The notes: generated from the sequence alone by a model not told the origin. DNA of 64,000 bases from Lutjanus erythropterus (GCA_020091685.1 CM034607.1:8243465-8307464); one strand, 5' to 3'; positions 21,985-34,697 are shown, counted from the first letter of the stretch. Numbers and translations: made by a program.

Positions 21985-22375
21985 CTAGCCAGACTGGTCA
22001 TTTATGTTGAATCCTGGATACCAATAACAGAACTGGAAAACACCTTTGATGCAGCCTAAAATGATGGTATCTGTATCGGTGAGTCTACACACCAATCTGA
22101 TGCAGAATACAGAATTTATTCGGCCCAAGTGGGACCCTGCTACTTTCCAGAAGTGTCCCATATGTTTTGCAGTCTTATTTGGCATTCATTCTTTGTATTT
22201 GTTCATGTTTTACATGATCCAGGCCGTACAAGAATGATAGCAATCATATCACATCTGTACAGGGTTAGGAGTGTACAGCATACTGGTGTACTGGTATTAG
22301 ATCAGTGCTCAGTAATAAGCAAAATTTAGGCATCAGAATCTGTGTTGGGAAGGAAGAAACGCTATCGGGACATCT
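21985..22375. repeat. GATACCGAT-type interspersed repeat
   Basis: GGTATCTGTATCGGTGAGTC, TACTGGTATTAGATCAGTGC and the closing TCGGGACATCTCTAG fit a fish repeat family with GGATGTCCCGAT-like ends. The 60-66-codon ORFs inside are translations of the repeat. The left edge is poorly defined. Confidence 0.5.
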
Positions 22376-22379
22376 CTAG

Positions 22380-23520
22380 TTTTGCCCTGACAGGTGTGTC
22401 CTGTGTATGACACAAACAAAGTGATAAAATGTGCCTTGCATCGCTGTGCTCTGGAGGACAAAAGACCTTTGTCTTTTCACATCACAAAGTCAATAGGGTT
22501 GCATTGTCTTGCTGCTCCAGCATCTAAAGTTCACCGCTAATTCCCAAATGTGTCATGCCTTTGTTCTCTGTTCACAATGGGAATTTGAAATGTAAAGCGG
22601 ATTTAGACAATGTACGATATCTTGATGGGTAGAGTAGAGAGAAATGCTTAAAATTGTTTTGTAACTGTGTTGTGTTAGCAGCCTTAGGCAGAATGTGTTA
22701 ACGTGGTACAGCAGAGCAGAGGATGATCTGGATCTGTGTGATTTGTTGCTGTTGTAGTTTATTTTTCCAGGAACTGTGGTGTTTAGGCCTCTGGCTTTGG
22801 CAGCATGTGTTTTCTGATTCCAACCTACAGCCTTATATACAATACAGCGTCCATATGCAATACAATACCCAAGAGAAAGAAGAATGAGTCATTTCCAGCA
22901 TATACGGCTTAGTCTAATCAGCAATTCAGCAGCAGCAACAATAAGAAATGACAAAGTTGCAAATGGCAAAATAATCCAGAATAATAGACAGGTCACAGCG
23001 AATAACACAGCAGATCACTGCCTTATAACAGACTAATCATAATAAACAGGCCTATCACTGCTATAATTACTGACAGTAGAATCATTACTTCCACTAACGC
23101 TCCACTGCTACCATCGTTAATAACAGTTCATTAATTAAACATACTATGGAAAACAGCAGCTCCACTCTGTGAAAAGGACTTCTCCTTGACTGGACCCACA
23201 GAGCCACAGAGTGAAGCTTAATTTTGCTCTGGAGGTCATTCCAGGAATAATGAGCAGGAGAAATGTAAATACTCCTCTTTGCTTAACTGCTGGGGCACTT
23301 AGAATACCTGAGACAAGCCAAATTTGAGATTTAGCCACATAATGAGATGCTTATTTTAATACAAGCAGGAGGGGAGAGAGAAAGAAAAAGCGAGACTTTA
23401 ATCCTTTGTAAAGGGAAAAAAAAGTGAGGTATCTGGAAATGTAGCTTTCAACTGTGCATTTTTCTGCAGTTATGGAAAAAAAGCAAAAGAAAAAGTTTAG
23501 AGAGATAAATCCACTTACCA
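22380..23520. other. Unassigned non-coding stretch
   Basis: No gene, RNA or clear repeat. Part of it (22390-22600) is repeat-free and of balanced composition and could be regulatory, without a strong motif cluster. Confidence 0.35.
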
Positions 23521-23522
23521 GC

Positions 23523-24250
23523 TAACACTAGAAGTACCAGAACTCCATATGGCCATAAGCGGTCAATTTGGTCTTTGACTACCAACTCATGATAAATACT
23601 AGACTATGAGATTAGTGCATTTATTCTGTTCTCTCTCTGTTTAAATATGAAATAACACCAAAATGTAAATTAAGTAGCATACATTTATATATTTATCAAT
23701 ATGCATGACATTGCATGTAGTAAACCGTAATGACTGTATATATTCACAGCAGTAGTTTTCTGTAGGATGATAACTGTCAGTGATCTGATTCAAATTGTAG
23801 ATTACTATAGAAACAAACATGTAAGATTATAAACATATTACTTTAACATCAATAATAACACCTAGAACTATCACAAAAAAATCAATCGTTGCCTGTGGGA
23901 AAAGGTGAGGAATGAATACAAAAATAAAACCGGAAAAGTTGCAAAATTTGCTATTTGTAATAAGTTAAAAAATTCAGTGAGTTATAGTTGCTGAGATAAA
24001 AAGTGTTACAACAGTCCCTGGTCTCCCCTACATTATTTTAATATGGTCTAATTAGTTAATTATTTGTATTTTAATGTTGGGATATTGGAAATTGAGAGCA
24101 CTTGTGAAGTCTTACTGACAGATACAATGATAGTTGCTAAGCAACCCAGATGCAACTGTGCAAAAAGTACCAAAATAATGGTGGTAATTTCTGTGTGGTC
24201 AATATGACCGCCTACGGCTGACGTAGGTAAGATTTTTACCTATTTTTGCC
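23523..24250. repeat. AT-rich composite repeat with a GGGGAGACC-family end
   Basis: 24003-24031 (GTTACAACAGTCCCTGGTCT followed by CCCCTAC) is a right end of the family at 10781-11908. CTAACACTAGAAGTACCAGA at 23523 and GGTCAATATGACCGCC near 24197 hint at another overlapping repeat. The internal structure is unresolved. Confidence 0.45.
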
Positions 24251-24417
24251 TTTTGTGTAATTTATACAAAAAAACATTTTAAATGAAAATACAGATACTT
24301 TAAGGAAAAGTAAGGCATCAGCAGCATTATATTTTTTAATTCAATAAAGTTATTGCACATATAAATTTGAATGTAATTAGGGTAGTGCTTTCATTAGTGT
24401 ATGTTGGCAGACAATAA

Positions 24418-24585
24418 GAATGGTTGTGTTTTCATTATCTTACAATGAGACATTTATATCTACTGAGGGTGTGTCCTCTTCCATGGAGGCTCCAGTGTTG
24501 TACCCTCATGTTTCTACTTTATTCTCGAACAAACCAAACAATGGCTCTAGAGAGGGCCTTTCAAGAGTTTCATGTGTTATCATGC
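24418..24585. repeat. Interspersed repeat fragment (GTTTTCATTATCTTACAATG type)
   Basis: Contains TTATATCTACTGAGGG, CTCTTCCATGGAGG and AATGGCTCTAGAGAGGGCC, the order found in a common fish repeat as I recall it. A shorter relative lies at 34698-34756. The 69-codon ORF is not a gene. Confidence 0.5.
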
Positions 24586-24744
24586 TGATCGATATCAGTT
24601 GTGTCTATGTGTTAAGTATTAAGCTTTAGTCGAGACAGACTCAACTGACTCGTTGGACGAACATACCCAATAAGCCTCATGGGAAAACACTCCCCTCCTC
24701 TGCTGTGATTGGCTATACATTCCCATAGTGACCCAGCCATGGCC

Positions 24745-25694
24745 ATGTTTACTGTTCCTGGTGTTGTATGAAGTCTGTTTCCCGGTCGATATGTGTTTCC
24801 CCTTACCTTAACATCATCCCAACCTTATCCCTAACCCTACCCAGAGCGGGTTGTTAAAGCTACTGGAAGTAAGTTACGCCAAGTCACGTCTCTCCCTGCA
24901 ACCAACAACTCTGGGACAGCACAGAAACTTACCATTACAAATGAAATGTTTTACCTCTATGCATCGTGGAATTTATTACTTTAATTGTTCAAAGTGTTCA
25001 AATTTGAAGTGTCACCACCCAGGATGGGCTTTACGCTACGTTCCACACATACATACGTACACAAAATCAATCATTGAGACAGACCAAGGCGACAAGGCTT
25101 CACGCCTTGAGTCTCAGGTGTTGTGGCAGAGGCTTCTGCAGGGTGCTGTGGGGAGGCCTGAACAGTTTTCCCACATGAAATTGGTTGTGGAGATCATTCT
25201 TCATGTTCCCACTTTCAACCTCTTTCTGTAAGTGTGGACAATAAACTTATATTTAATATGAAGAATGAAAAGTAAGAATTTTAATTGGGGACAATGGCTG
25301 TCGAGAATAGAATTAAGGACTGAGGAAAAAGTTAATTTTGAGGCCTGCCTACAACCCACACGTCTTCAAAGCTGGTTGTCCAAATTGTCCTAATTTTACA
25401 CCAAAACATCTCATGGGAAGACGAGACAGATAACCACAAGTTCCTGCTAATTGTATAATAGACATTTATGTTGTGATATTCAAACAAAGCAGCTGTCAAG
25501 AGGGAAATACAAGCCTCTTGTCAATGAGACCAGTCTCTTGAAAGAGCGCCAGCCAGCTCACAATGGGCCTTGTGAGCTGGTTAGCAAGCAACCCTGCAGG
25601 CGCACCAGTGGGGTCTGGGTAGGGTTAGGGAAAAGGTTGGGCTGAGGTTAAGGTAATGGGAAACAGACTTCACATGACACCAGGAATAAAAATG
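24745..25694. mobile_element. Inverted-repeat element with 70-100-bp arms
   Basis: The left arm (24745-24844: TTCCTGGTGTTGTATGAAGT, CTGTTTCCC, CCTTACCTTAAC, CCTAACCCTACCCAG) recurs inverted at 25615-25694 (CTGGGTAGGGTTAGGG, GGTTAAGGTAATGGG, AAACAGACTTCACATGACAC). The 0.77-kb core holds a 126-codon ORF (24851-25231) without recognisable domains. It is probably a non-autonomous DNA transposon. Confidence 0.7.
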
Positions 25695-25839
25695 TGAGCT
25701 GCTGTGGCTAAGTTGCTCTCACCTCAGTCCTACCAGTTGGCAGCACTGGTTAGCATCATAGCTGCGTAAATGCTTGCATTTATTGAACACCTGGTCAATC
25801 AATGTCCGTCCCACAAGGCATACTGGACATGTTAAACTT

Positions 25840-26010
25840 AGTTTAGCTTAGCTTAGGTTACAGTAAAGATCGGAAGCAGGAGGAAACAGCTAGCCTGGCC
25901 TGAGAAAATACCAACACCTCTAAAACTGACTATTAAATTGCCATGTTGTATTTTGTATCATGTTTGTAACTCGGACAGAAATATAAAAGTGACCAGTGAT
26001 TTTAGCTGGG
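25840..26010. repeat. Interspersed repeat fragment, inverted relative of 28965-29175
   Basis: TTTAGCTTAGCTTAGG, GAAACAGCTAGCCTGGC and CAACACCTCTAAAACTGACT match, in the reverse sense, the repeat at 28965-29175. Confidence 0.55.
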
Positions 26011-27405
26011 TAGTGACTGTGTGAAGCCTTACAGTCACAGCGAAGTTGCCATATTGCCACACACCAAGCCAAGGCCTTTGCTAACTCATTAGCAACACGC
26101 TACAGCTGGAAACAACGGTTTATATGTGTTGCTAAGTGTGTTTTTGTAGCTTTGGACGGAGCAGCAGGTCCCTCCCCTTCCGGTGTGTCATATGGGAACT
26201 TATTTTGGAAAAAATATAAACATAGTAAATGGCGAGAGACAAATAACTTTTTGTTCCTGTTTGAATAGTGTTATGAAATGCACATACATAGTTTGTCATT
26301 TCAAAAGAAAATTTTACAAAACAAGAAAGTCGCAAGTTGTGGTAGGTTTGTTGTAGCTTAGTTTAGTTTTAAATGAAACCTGTCAGTGAGCTATTTTCTA
26401 CTGTGTTATGTTACCTGAAATGATTTACCCAGCAATTCCTGGAGCTAATAACAGCCATGAAGCAAAGGAATGGGCAAGAACCATCGCTTGTGTGGCTACA
26501 TCCTGGTATGAAAACACACAGGCATCATAGCCTCAGCAGCTAACTTTAGCTTTTAGAGGGAGAAAGTCATGTCACATATGCAACCTCAGGGTGTTAAGTC
26601 TTTATAATTACGTGGCTACAAGTCTCATTTATGCTCTACGTTAGATACGCATCCCAACAGCAGTTTCTGTCCGTACTCAACATTTGTCCATACTTCTGCA
26701 CATTTTCTGGAACTTCACCACTGGTAGTCAGGGGGGCAGTGTGTGCAGTGACGCCCTCTAGTGGACTTATTTCTTAACATCCATGCCAGCATAAAGGATG
26801 CGTGGAAGTATGTGGGCAGTGATGGTTATTTTGTTAAAAACATACGCTAAGAGAGCATAAATTTCTCTTCCTGTTGATTCCTGTTGTTTTTGGTTCCTGT
26901 TGACCAAAGTTAGGTCCCATGCTGGTGACAATATTAGCAAACAGCAGGTATGGAGCAACATTAACATTCATTTGGAGTCATGTTTCTGGTGACTTGGCAG
27001 AAGTTAAGTCCAAATTATTTTTTCACTCTGTTGGATTCCACCAGCTCCCGAAGAAAATATTTGGCTTATGAGTTGCTAAATGCTCCACTGTGTTCACTGG
27101 CTAATTGCTAACTCGGTCATTTGATGCAGGGCAGGTAGCATGCTGCAGGCTTTTTCACTGAATACAACTACCTGCTGGGGCTGAAAACAACGCTAATGAC
27201 ACTAAGCCAAAACAGTAGCCAAAGTCGCAGGCGGTAAAAACCAAAATAATGAGTTGAAAGATGCTAAAACATTCGGTGAAGCCAATGGGAACAACAGTTG
27301 TGCCACAATCCTCTGTGGAATATCACTGCCAGCTTTCACAGACACTAGAGAAAGAACTAAGAGCTTCCTGAAATGCTGAAATGCAATGAAAAAGCTATAC
27401 ATCTA
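26011..27405. other. Unassigned non-coding stretch
   Basis: No gene, RNA or recognised repeat apart from a short CGCCCTCTAGTGG word at about 26751. ORFs here are all under 70 codons. Confidence 0.4.
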
Positions 27406-27409
27406 TATA

Positions 27410-27765
27410 TCTTATACACACATTCACACTGAGGCAAGGTTTTGCATTGAGATTGGATTATTCCTAATAATCCTGAGCATTAAGCATTGCTCTAAACTTC
27501 TTAAAACTGTCAGACTGCATACATTTTAATTAAGTGAACAGCGTTTCTGTGCACAGTCTAGTTAGTTCTCTGCCTAAACTTCCAAAGGAAGTCTTTGAGA
27601 CACATCAGAATGGAGACACAGGTCTTCATCAGAGCACCACACACGTTCTAGTTGGCTTCTGTAATGGTTATGAATAATTACTGTCTTCAGTAATTCTGTA
27701 ATCAGCGTTGGAAGTGCATCTGGCTGACTTCTGTGTGGATATACCATGGATATCAGAAGTCTACA
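27410..27765. promoter_or_regulatory. Candidate conserved non-coding element
   Basis: Repeat-free. Contains the palindromic pair GGATTATTCCTAATAATCC (OTX-like GGATTA in both orientations), TTTTAATTAAGTG and TATGAATAATTAC. No ORF. One of the more motif-dense candidates, but function is inferred. Confidence 0.42.
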
Positions 27766-27889
27766 GACTCTGACTAATTTTCTAGCTTTTATTGCCTTGA
27801 AGGCTGAAATGAAAACCTATTAAATCAAACTTGATTTTTTTTTTTCCATTTTCATTTGGATATGCTGAAGTAACGAGCTAAAGGTAAAA

Positions 27890-28350
27890 AATGAAGGCCA
27901 GCTAATTTCTGACAATGTATTAAAAATGGAAAACGAAAACTCCCGGTCACGTAATGGCGAACTCCCCGCACTCACTGCTTTGATAACAGCCGTGACATTT
28001 TTGGATGAGTTTCTAACATCTGTATCTGGGATTTGACCCCAATTCCCCTCTTCTTCATCCTCCTCTCTACGCACACTTCGCCCCGGATCAATCCACGGAG
28101 TTTGCGCGGATGTAAACGTCCAGGACAAAGATCTTCCTTTTGTCTCAGCAGCTGGCTGATTTGGCTCTGCACTTTGGTTTCCTGTCAAGTTGAAGGATGG
28201 AATTCTTATTTGACTTGAGCATTGTGTTTTTGTTCCACAGGGCAGCAGATTTACCCCCCCAAAATATCTTGGTATTAGGAGCCATTTATCTTCCTCTCTA
28301 CCCTGACCAGAGCCTCTGTCCAGCCTTGTAGCATGATGCAGCAACAGCAC
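27890..28350. promoter_or_regulatory. Candidate conserved non-coding element
   Basis: Repeat-free and of balanced composition, with CACTTTGG and GACAAAGATC (TCF/LEF-like CAAAGATC) words. A 176-codon minus-strand ORF (27820-28350) overlaps it but has no recognisable fold, includes low-complexity Lys/Glu runs and ends in a homopolymer; I treat it as chance. Confidence 0.3.
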
Positions 28351-28964
28351 ACTTAAAGCATACCAGTGTACGGTTAGTGATTGATTATTTTAAAGCATCT
28401 AGCTCCTCATGTAATCATTTATTTATTTTCCCTTCCATTTCTTCACTTTTCAATGACTGTGTCCTTTGGGGTCATTACTAGGCATTGAAATGTCCACACA
28501 AGACACAGTGAGTCAGGGTTATACACGCAGGGTGATTAGTGTCTGTGGCATCGTGTGTCCTTGTTTAACATTTATTCCATTTTTCACTTTGTTTAAAATA
28601 TGGTGTCAAACCTGCAGTAGCTTCATGGAACAGTGTAAGCCCCAGGGCTGTATCCAAATCTGGATTTGAAAGAGTGCAATTTTCAAATCGCAAAAGCCAC
28701 TATTTTAATTGGGACATGCATAATTAACAAACTAACAGTGTCTCAACAACCTGCTCCAAGTGAAAGTTATAAACAGAGGCTGTAATGACAAGTGTCACCT
28801 GTAAATTTACTCAGCCGTACTTAATTAATGTTAATTAGGCTATGAGAATGCAAAACAACAAAAAAACGTTTCTCAGCTGTTGTCTGGAAAGGATAGAAAG
28901 TGTCTGACACATAGCCTCCCACAAAACCACAACATGTCCTCTTTACGCTTCGTTTTTTGTACAA

Positions 28965-29175
28965 TTCAAACCAACAGGTGCTGGTATGCCGATTTTGTTA
29001 CCTTTACATAGAGCCGGGCTTGTTGTGTCCTCCTGTTTCCAGTCTTTATGCTAAGCTAAGCTAGCTGGCTGATGGTGGTAGCTTCATATTTAGTCCACAG
29101 ACATAAGTTTGGTTTCAGTCTTCCCAAATTGCAGAAATATTTCTTTGAGAACATAATATTTTAAACTCTTTAACT
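28965..29175. repeat. Interspersed repeat fragment (ATGCTAAGCTAAGCTAGC type)
   Basis: CCTCCTGTTTCCAGTCTTTA, ATGCTAAGCTAAGCTAGC and GTAGCTTCATATTTAGTCC followed by CACAGACATAAG are the ordered words of a widespread fish repeat as I recall it. The inverted relative is at 25840-26010. Confidence 0.6.
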
Positions 29176-29179
29176 TTAA

Positions 29180-32100
29180 AGCTGAATCAGCACCCCTCCA
29201 TGCTAACAGTTAGCTCAAGAAGCTACAGTGCAGACAGTACTATTAGGTGTTATCCACCTGATGTCAAAACATTTTCAAATGGGACTTATCAGCAGAGACA
29301 GGGACTTGAGACTTGACTTGAAACTTGTCCTGAAAAGACTTGAGACTCAACTCACTGAGACAGCAGAGTGGACCCCTAACGTTTCAAAACTGATTTTTAG
29401 ACCTAATTTTATATACTTAGTGATTCTATAGTCGTTCAAATTTGGCTGTGTGGTTAATAACACGTTTCTATGGAGTGACAAATTTCAAACACACGTTTAT
29501 TGTTGCTCTACATGATCTTTTATGTAGAAACAAGATAAAATTGTCATTATGCTCATAAACTACAAATACAGGTCTGGAGTTTATTTCAACCCAGTACTGG
29601 CTCCTCATCAAATCTTTCGGATTTAAGTCCAAAAAGTTCAAACTCCAGTTTCCATCCTTAAGACGCCTCTCCGCATCATTCTGAGTGCATCCTCCTGCAT
29701 AATTAAGATGAACTGGATGTTATTTTTAGGGGGAAGTGGTGTCTGTCTTGCCACCTGACCACACAACCCAGAAACCTTGCAAACATGCAAATGAGCTCTT
29801 ATATCCACGGAGCGGGAAGACTCAAGCGGCACACAGTACTGTACATAGTAGCATTGCTACTATCTACGAACATCGCTGCCGGCTTCTTTGCTTCCCTGAT
29901 GAGCTTCTCTCTGCAAGGTCATTCATCTCACAGGAACCTCCTGATCCTGCTGCTGTGTCACCTCCAGTCTGTGATTACAGGTTTCTTTGTGTTTAAGCCT
30001 TGGAGATATTCTTATGTCCCTCTTAGCTTTTTAAATAATATCATATTTACTAGTTTTAATTAATGTACCACCTGTAAACATGTAGATAAAAGTAAAGAAT
30101 AGATGAAGAAAGTAAATTTCACCCTACAGCCACTGCACAATCATGTAGTACAATAATAAATAATAATTATAATTTACAATATAATGTGCTTTTTAAATGC
30201 AGAGGTCTTACTAAATAACTGTAGCACTGGGAGAATGTTACTAGGGAACAAAACATGAAGCCTTGGCTAGTATTTAAAAATGTAAATGGTTACTGCATAT
30301 TTTTTTAAAAGTATATTTTATCATATATTATTTAAGGGCATCTCTGTTTTCTAACCTGCTCCTGTTTTCGTTTGCTCTTGACTCTGCTTGCTGTTAATCC
30401 AGCTCAACACCTCCTCAGTGTTTACCTGTTGTTTTCAATCGATTCAGGATCACGCACATTTCCACAGCACCAATTCCATCATTAACTTAAAATTTGCTGC
30501 AGATAAAAAAACAAGGAGTGTTGCACAGGGTCAAGAACAGTAGTGTTGGTAATACAAAAATATAATGTCAGGTTGCTGTTCGAGGATAGGGCCAGTAGTT
30601 GAGTAAAAATGAAGAAAAAGTTGAGTTTACTGTTAAATTAGTTGGGAATCAAAAAATCTGATGCACTCTGGATTTGGTCTCAGGCCCCCACTGACCCCCA
30701 GCTGAAACACTGCAGTGTGTACCATCAGTTCCCATTTATTACTCCATTAGCTTAGCACTGGTTACAGGTCCAGTATTATTTTTACTTTTAGAAAATGTTT
30801 TAAAACTTAATGTAGGAATATTCATGAACTAAATTAGTGAAGCTATTTAAATTTGATTTTGGCACAGGTTACCTAGGTACAACACGAAAAAAAAAATATA
30901 GACATTGCAGGCAGTGCGGTTGCGCTGGGGACCGTGAGGTGGGGTCCCAGAATTCAGGCAATGTGTTGGGCAGAGAACGGTCCCTTGTGAATAACCCAGA
31001 TTTTCCTGTAGGAAATACGCTTGTGTTTAAAGAAAAAAAATCACATTAAATTAAAAATGGTGCCAATTGCTATACACACCCTTGAGAAGGCAAAGCCATC
31101 TCTGTCATGATTTTTCTGTTTCTTTTCTTCCTCTTCTTTATCTGCTTCTTCTTCTACTGCTTTTTTGGTAAAATAGTAAGTAGCCATCAGTAACAAAATT
31201 GTTGTACATTATTATAGTACATAATTATTAAAGTTCTAAACTATAAAAACTTTAAATTAACTATAAAAAACATTAAATTAAATGAATAATTTCTTATTTT
31301 CTCTGTTATTTTCTATGCAATGATGTTTGCTGATGCTGTATGCTGATGATATCAGAGCACTATTTGAAAGCATTCTCAGTAGCAGAAATAAGTCACTCGA
31401 CTATAAATTCCAACACGCCTAATGGTGTACATGTGTGGTTTGTGTGCCTCATAATTAGTAACTGGCATGTGCTGTCATAACTACATTACACCACTGGCAA
31501 CACATTAGGTAATATAAATAGTTTTCCAACAAATTTAAAATTAATGACGAGTCCTGGAACAGTTACTCAGTTGGTTATCCAGCCTTTGGAGAGTATGACA
31601 TGAAATGTACATTATGCTAAATGCAACATGTGAGCTGTAACATTAAAGGTAAATCTTTTGTACCCAGGAGTTATTTGTCTGTTCAAGCCACGAACAAATT
31701 ACGTCCAGTCCTGAGACTCTGCTGAGGATTTAAAGTTGTTCATAGGAAATACATCTTAACCAAAATCAGGTGTAGGACAATATTACTATACCTTAGCACA
31801 GTAATATTACGTATGTAAATACTTAAAGGATAATTCATTTCTAAACCTTTTTTTTTTTAATGTTACTAGCTCACTCCGGTATGAAGTAGGCGAAAATGTC
31901 CTATATTGTTTTCCTGTTGAGAGGAGCTAAAAACAATAACATGGCCTGTTAACTGAGCCTAAATGCATTTATTTCTCATTTATAGTGTTTAACATGTCAG
32001 TGTTTTCAATAACAAAGGTCAAGATAATATAAGGTGATGTGGAAATGGCAGTAAAAATGGTCAGGAATGTTCATTTATGCACAAATTAACTCTTAAGATT

Positions 32101-32385
32101 TATTGATGTGAACTGGGTCCAGATGGTTTTGTCATTTTTAAAAAGTGGGTCTCCAGAAAAAATATTTGGGAAAAACTTTTCTAACACATTACTGAATCTC
32201 AAATAATATGACTTTTTAATAAACCCTTTGTTTTTCCTGAGACGAATGAATCTAAGAAATTCTGATGTAAGCATTTTAATTATTTAAACTTCAGTCGTAC
32301 TGTAGTGGCTGTAAAAAATAAAAGAAACATTTATACTTTAAAATTCCCGTGCTAACATATAGTTTGTGGTATAAAGTGAAGATGC
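29180..32385. other. Long AT-rich non-coding stretch
   Basis: More than 3 kb with no gene or RNA. The segment 29700-29990 is less AT-rich, repeat-free and carries an octamer ATGCAAAT (29785-29792) shortly before TTATAT; it might be regulatory. Possible old repeat material starts at 31826 (TTAAAGGATAATTCA). The 86-92-codon ORFs at 29736-30063 show no family likeness. Confidence 0.4.
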
Positions 32386-32389
32386 AGGG

Positions 32390-33000
32390 TTGAATTTGCA
32401 GCTGGCTGTGTTCCTCCACCTTTGATTCACTGTTGTGCTGGACTCACCCACTGAGCCACACAGCGTGACCGACTCCATCTCATTTCTTACAAATGGAGGC
32501 ACAAACTAGTGCCTTTGTGGCTTTCAAACTGTGTAGCTTTCATTTTCATTGATCAAACAGCTAAATTTGTCTGTGTCACCGACGCCGCTATCAAAGCCCG
32601 GCTGCAGAAAAGAACACAGAGCGAGAGGAAATGAAACAGCCGGATCCTCACCTCCAGCTAATCAAATGACCTCAGTCCTTAGAAAAAGAAGAAAGTTTCC
32701 CCGCTGTTGAATCCAGCAAAGATGTGAATCGCACCTATAACTTTCTCGTCATCCAAGTAAACACTCACAATCGCTTTGTCAGATTAGGCCGAGACGTCTC
32801 ATAGGGGCTAGTAATCAGCTTAAAGGATAATACCGCCATTATTGAGTTTTTTCCTTATCTCCAGTGGCTGGTGATCTCCTGTATCCACCCTGACTCCGCT
32901 CGCTACAAATTGGAATTAACTTATTTTATTGCTCCCTTTGCCTCAAAAGTGGAGACTTAATATTTTAGTTATCCACCAGAGTGAATGTGATGAAAGTAAG
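32390..33000. promoter_or_regulatory. Strong candidate conserved non-coding element
   Basis: Repeat-free block with many developmental-factor words: CCAGCTAATCAAATGACC, GTCAGATTAGGCCG, GGGGCTAGTAATCAGC, TACCGCCATTATTGAG, AAATTGGAATTAACTT. No ORF and composition unlike the AT-rich flanks. Texture matches vertebrate long-range enhancers; conservation is untested. Confidence 0.48.
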
Positions 33001-33004
33001 CAAA

Positions 33005-33450
33005 ATGACTCAGTCAAGCTTCTCCTGCCTGCGTGGCCTTCCCCTCATAAAAGGAGTCCCATTTAAACATGACCTGAGGGTGAGCTGCTTTTTCATGATA
33101 ATAAACGTGACAATGAATATATTGACATTGATGGAATCAGTCCTGCATGGACTTATAGAGGATGTATGGGGCTGAATGAATAAAAAGGAGGCCATTGATT
33201 CATTTTATTGCAGCATAAATAGTGTAGATCTCTGAGAAGTGTGACATATTTGCCTCACATGGTGATTGTGGTTAAATAAAAACCTCTAATCCACATCTGC
33301 TTATCTATCAGCACCTTGTGCTCCCATCAGATTTTTCTCCTCCTTTAAATCTTCAGATCCTCACATTTCGTTAATCACTTTTCTGTGATTGGCTCTTAAG
33401 TTGCTGATTACAATCAGAGCACTATTCTTACTACACCGACAGTAAATAGC
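33005..33450. promoter_or_regulatory. Strong candidate conserved non-coding element
   Basis: Continues the previous block: CATTGATTCATTTTATTGCAG, AAAACCTCTAATCCAC, TTTCGTTAATCACTTTTC, TGATTACAATCAGAGC. Short ORFs on both strands (60-64 codons) are mutual antisense shadows. Possible enhancer cluster with its neighbour. Confidence 0.45.
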
Positions 33451-33454
33451 TGTT

Positions 33455-34690
33455 CTCGCCAGAAAAAAAGACAGAGAATTGGTCATTTGTTCCTGAAAAC
33501 ATCTAAAGTATGAGCATCAAAGTTCTTTCTTGACTTTCTTGAAAATAGTAGTTTGAAAATCCAATTCCAACTCAAGGTTCAATGTCAGCTTTTTTCAGAG
33601 CTTTCAACCCAACACAGTCTCTTCAGTATGCATTCAGTTTACCAGGTGTGGTATTAACTACATGAAAAAAAGTTTTTAGTACATGACAGGTCACAGAAAT
33701 ACACTCATTAGAGTGGGAAAAGGAAGCGTAGGGACTCGATTAGTGCAGCAGACTTTGAGACAGGTTGCCCAGCCAGATGAGCCAGATTGCGGAAGACAGC
33801 CAGGATAAGAGCTAAGCTAACCGGGCTTAGACCTGAGACATCGAGCCAGAGTGAGATGCATCATCATTGACCTGCTTTGATTCTGGGTCAGTCCACATCC
33901 TCCTCCTCAAACCCCCCCAGTACAAACACACATGCAGTGGTATCCAACAAGTTTGGCTGGAGGTAAAGTTGCTGCAGCTAGTAAGCTAGTGTTAGTTAGT
34001 CGAACGTGCTAACATTGGCAGCCTACACGTGTGCTCTTGTGTTTTTGAGAAACGACAAAAAAAGACGTCACCATCCCGACACATGAAACACTGAGTGTCG
34101 CTCTTCTCAGAGCCTCTTTCAACATGTAGAGAAATGAAAAGCTTGACAGCTCTGGTTACAGTGGCTAAGCTATGATTGGACAGTTGCTGTTTGGAGGTGG
34201 GGCTTAGCGAAGGGTCAATTTATGACATTTCTAGACTATTATCAAATATCGATAAACACATTTTAATTGGTCAAATTCCTAACTGGGATTAATTGATTAA
34301 TGATTCATTGTCAACATCCTTACACCAGACCCACTCTTGGGTCTTGTGTTTGTTTGACCCATCCGTTACTCATTAGAACATAGCTGCTGAAAACATGTGA
34401 GAAGACTGAGAACTATACTTTGGTGTATGCGCTGCACGATATTTGAAAGTGTAGTTGTTTTATTTGTATGGAAATTGAAGAGAAAGATCTTTACTAATCT
34501 AACTAATCCAATTATGATTATGTTCACAGGCAACATTTCCCCAGTTGAATAAAGAGCTACATTTATGGATTGCTAAATCATAGGGAGGAGGTCAGGTGAA
34601 ACAGTGTGCTGCAGATTATTGGCAGAATAAGGCAGAAATTGAATTTAATATTCATAAATGTGTTTTCATCCGTGTATAATCACTTGAAAA
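33455..34690. other. Unassigned non-coding stretch
   Basis: No gene, RNA or clear repeat. A GATTAATTGATTAATGATTC run near 34287 may belong to a degraded repeat. Confidence 0.35.
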
Positions 34691-34697
34691 TAAGAAT

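Noticed and set aside
24851..25231. 126-codon ORF in the core of an inverted-arm element
   Set aside because: No transposase motif or known domain. Kept only as a note in the element entry.
27820..28350. 176-codon minus-strand ORF
   Set aside because: No recognisable domain, ends in Lys/Glu-rich low complexity read from a homopolymer, and has antisense ORFs. No splice signals that would support an exon.
29785..29800. Octamer ATGCAAAT followed closely by TTATAT, as an octamer-TATA promoter
   Set aside because: The spacing is suggestive, but there is no supporting exon, donor or CpG signal, and single octamers are frequent by chance.
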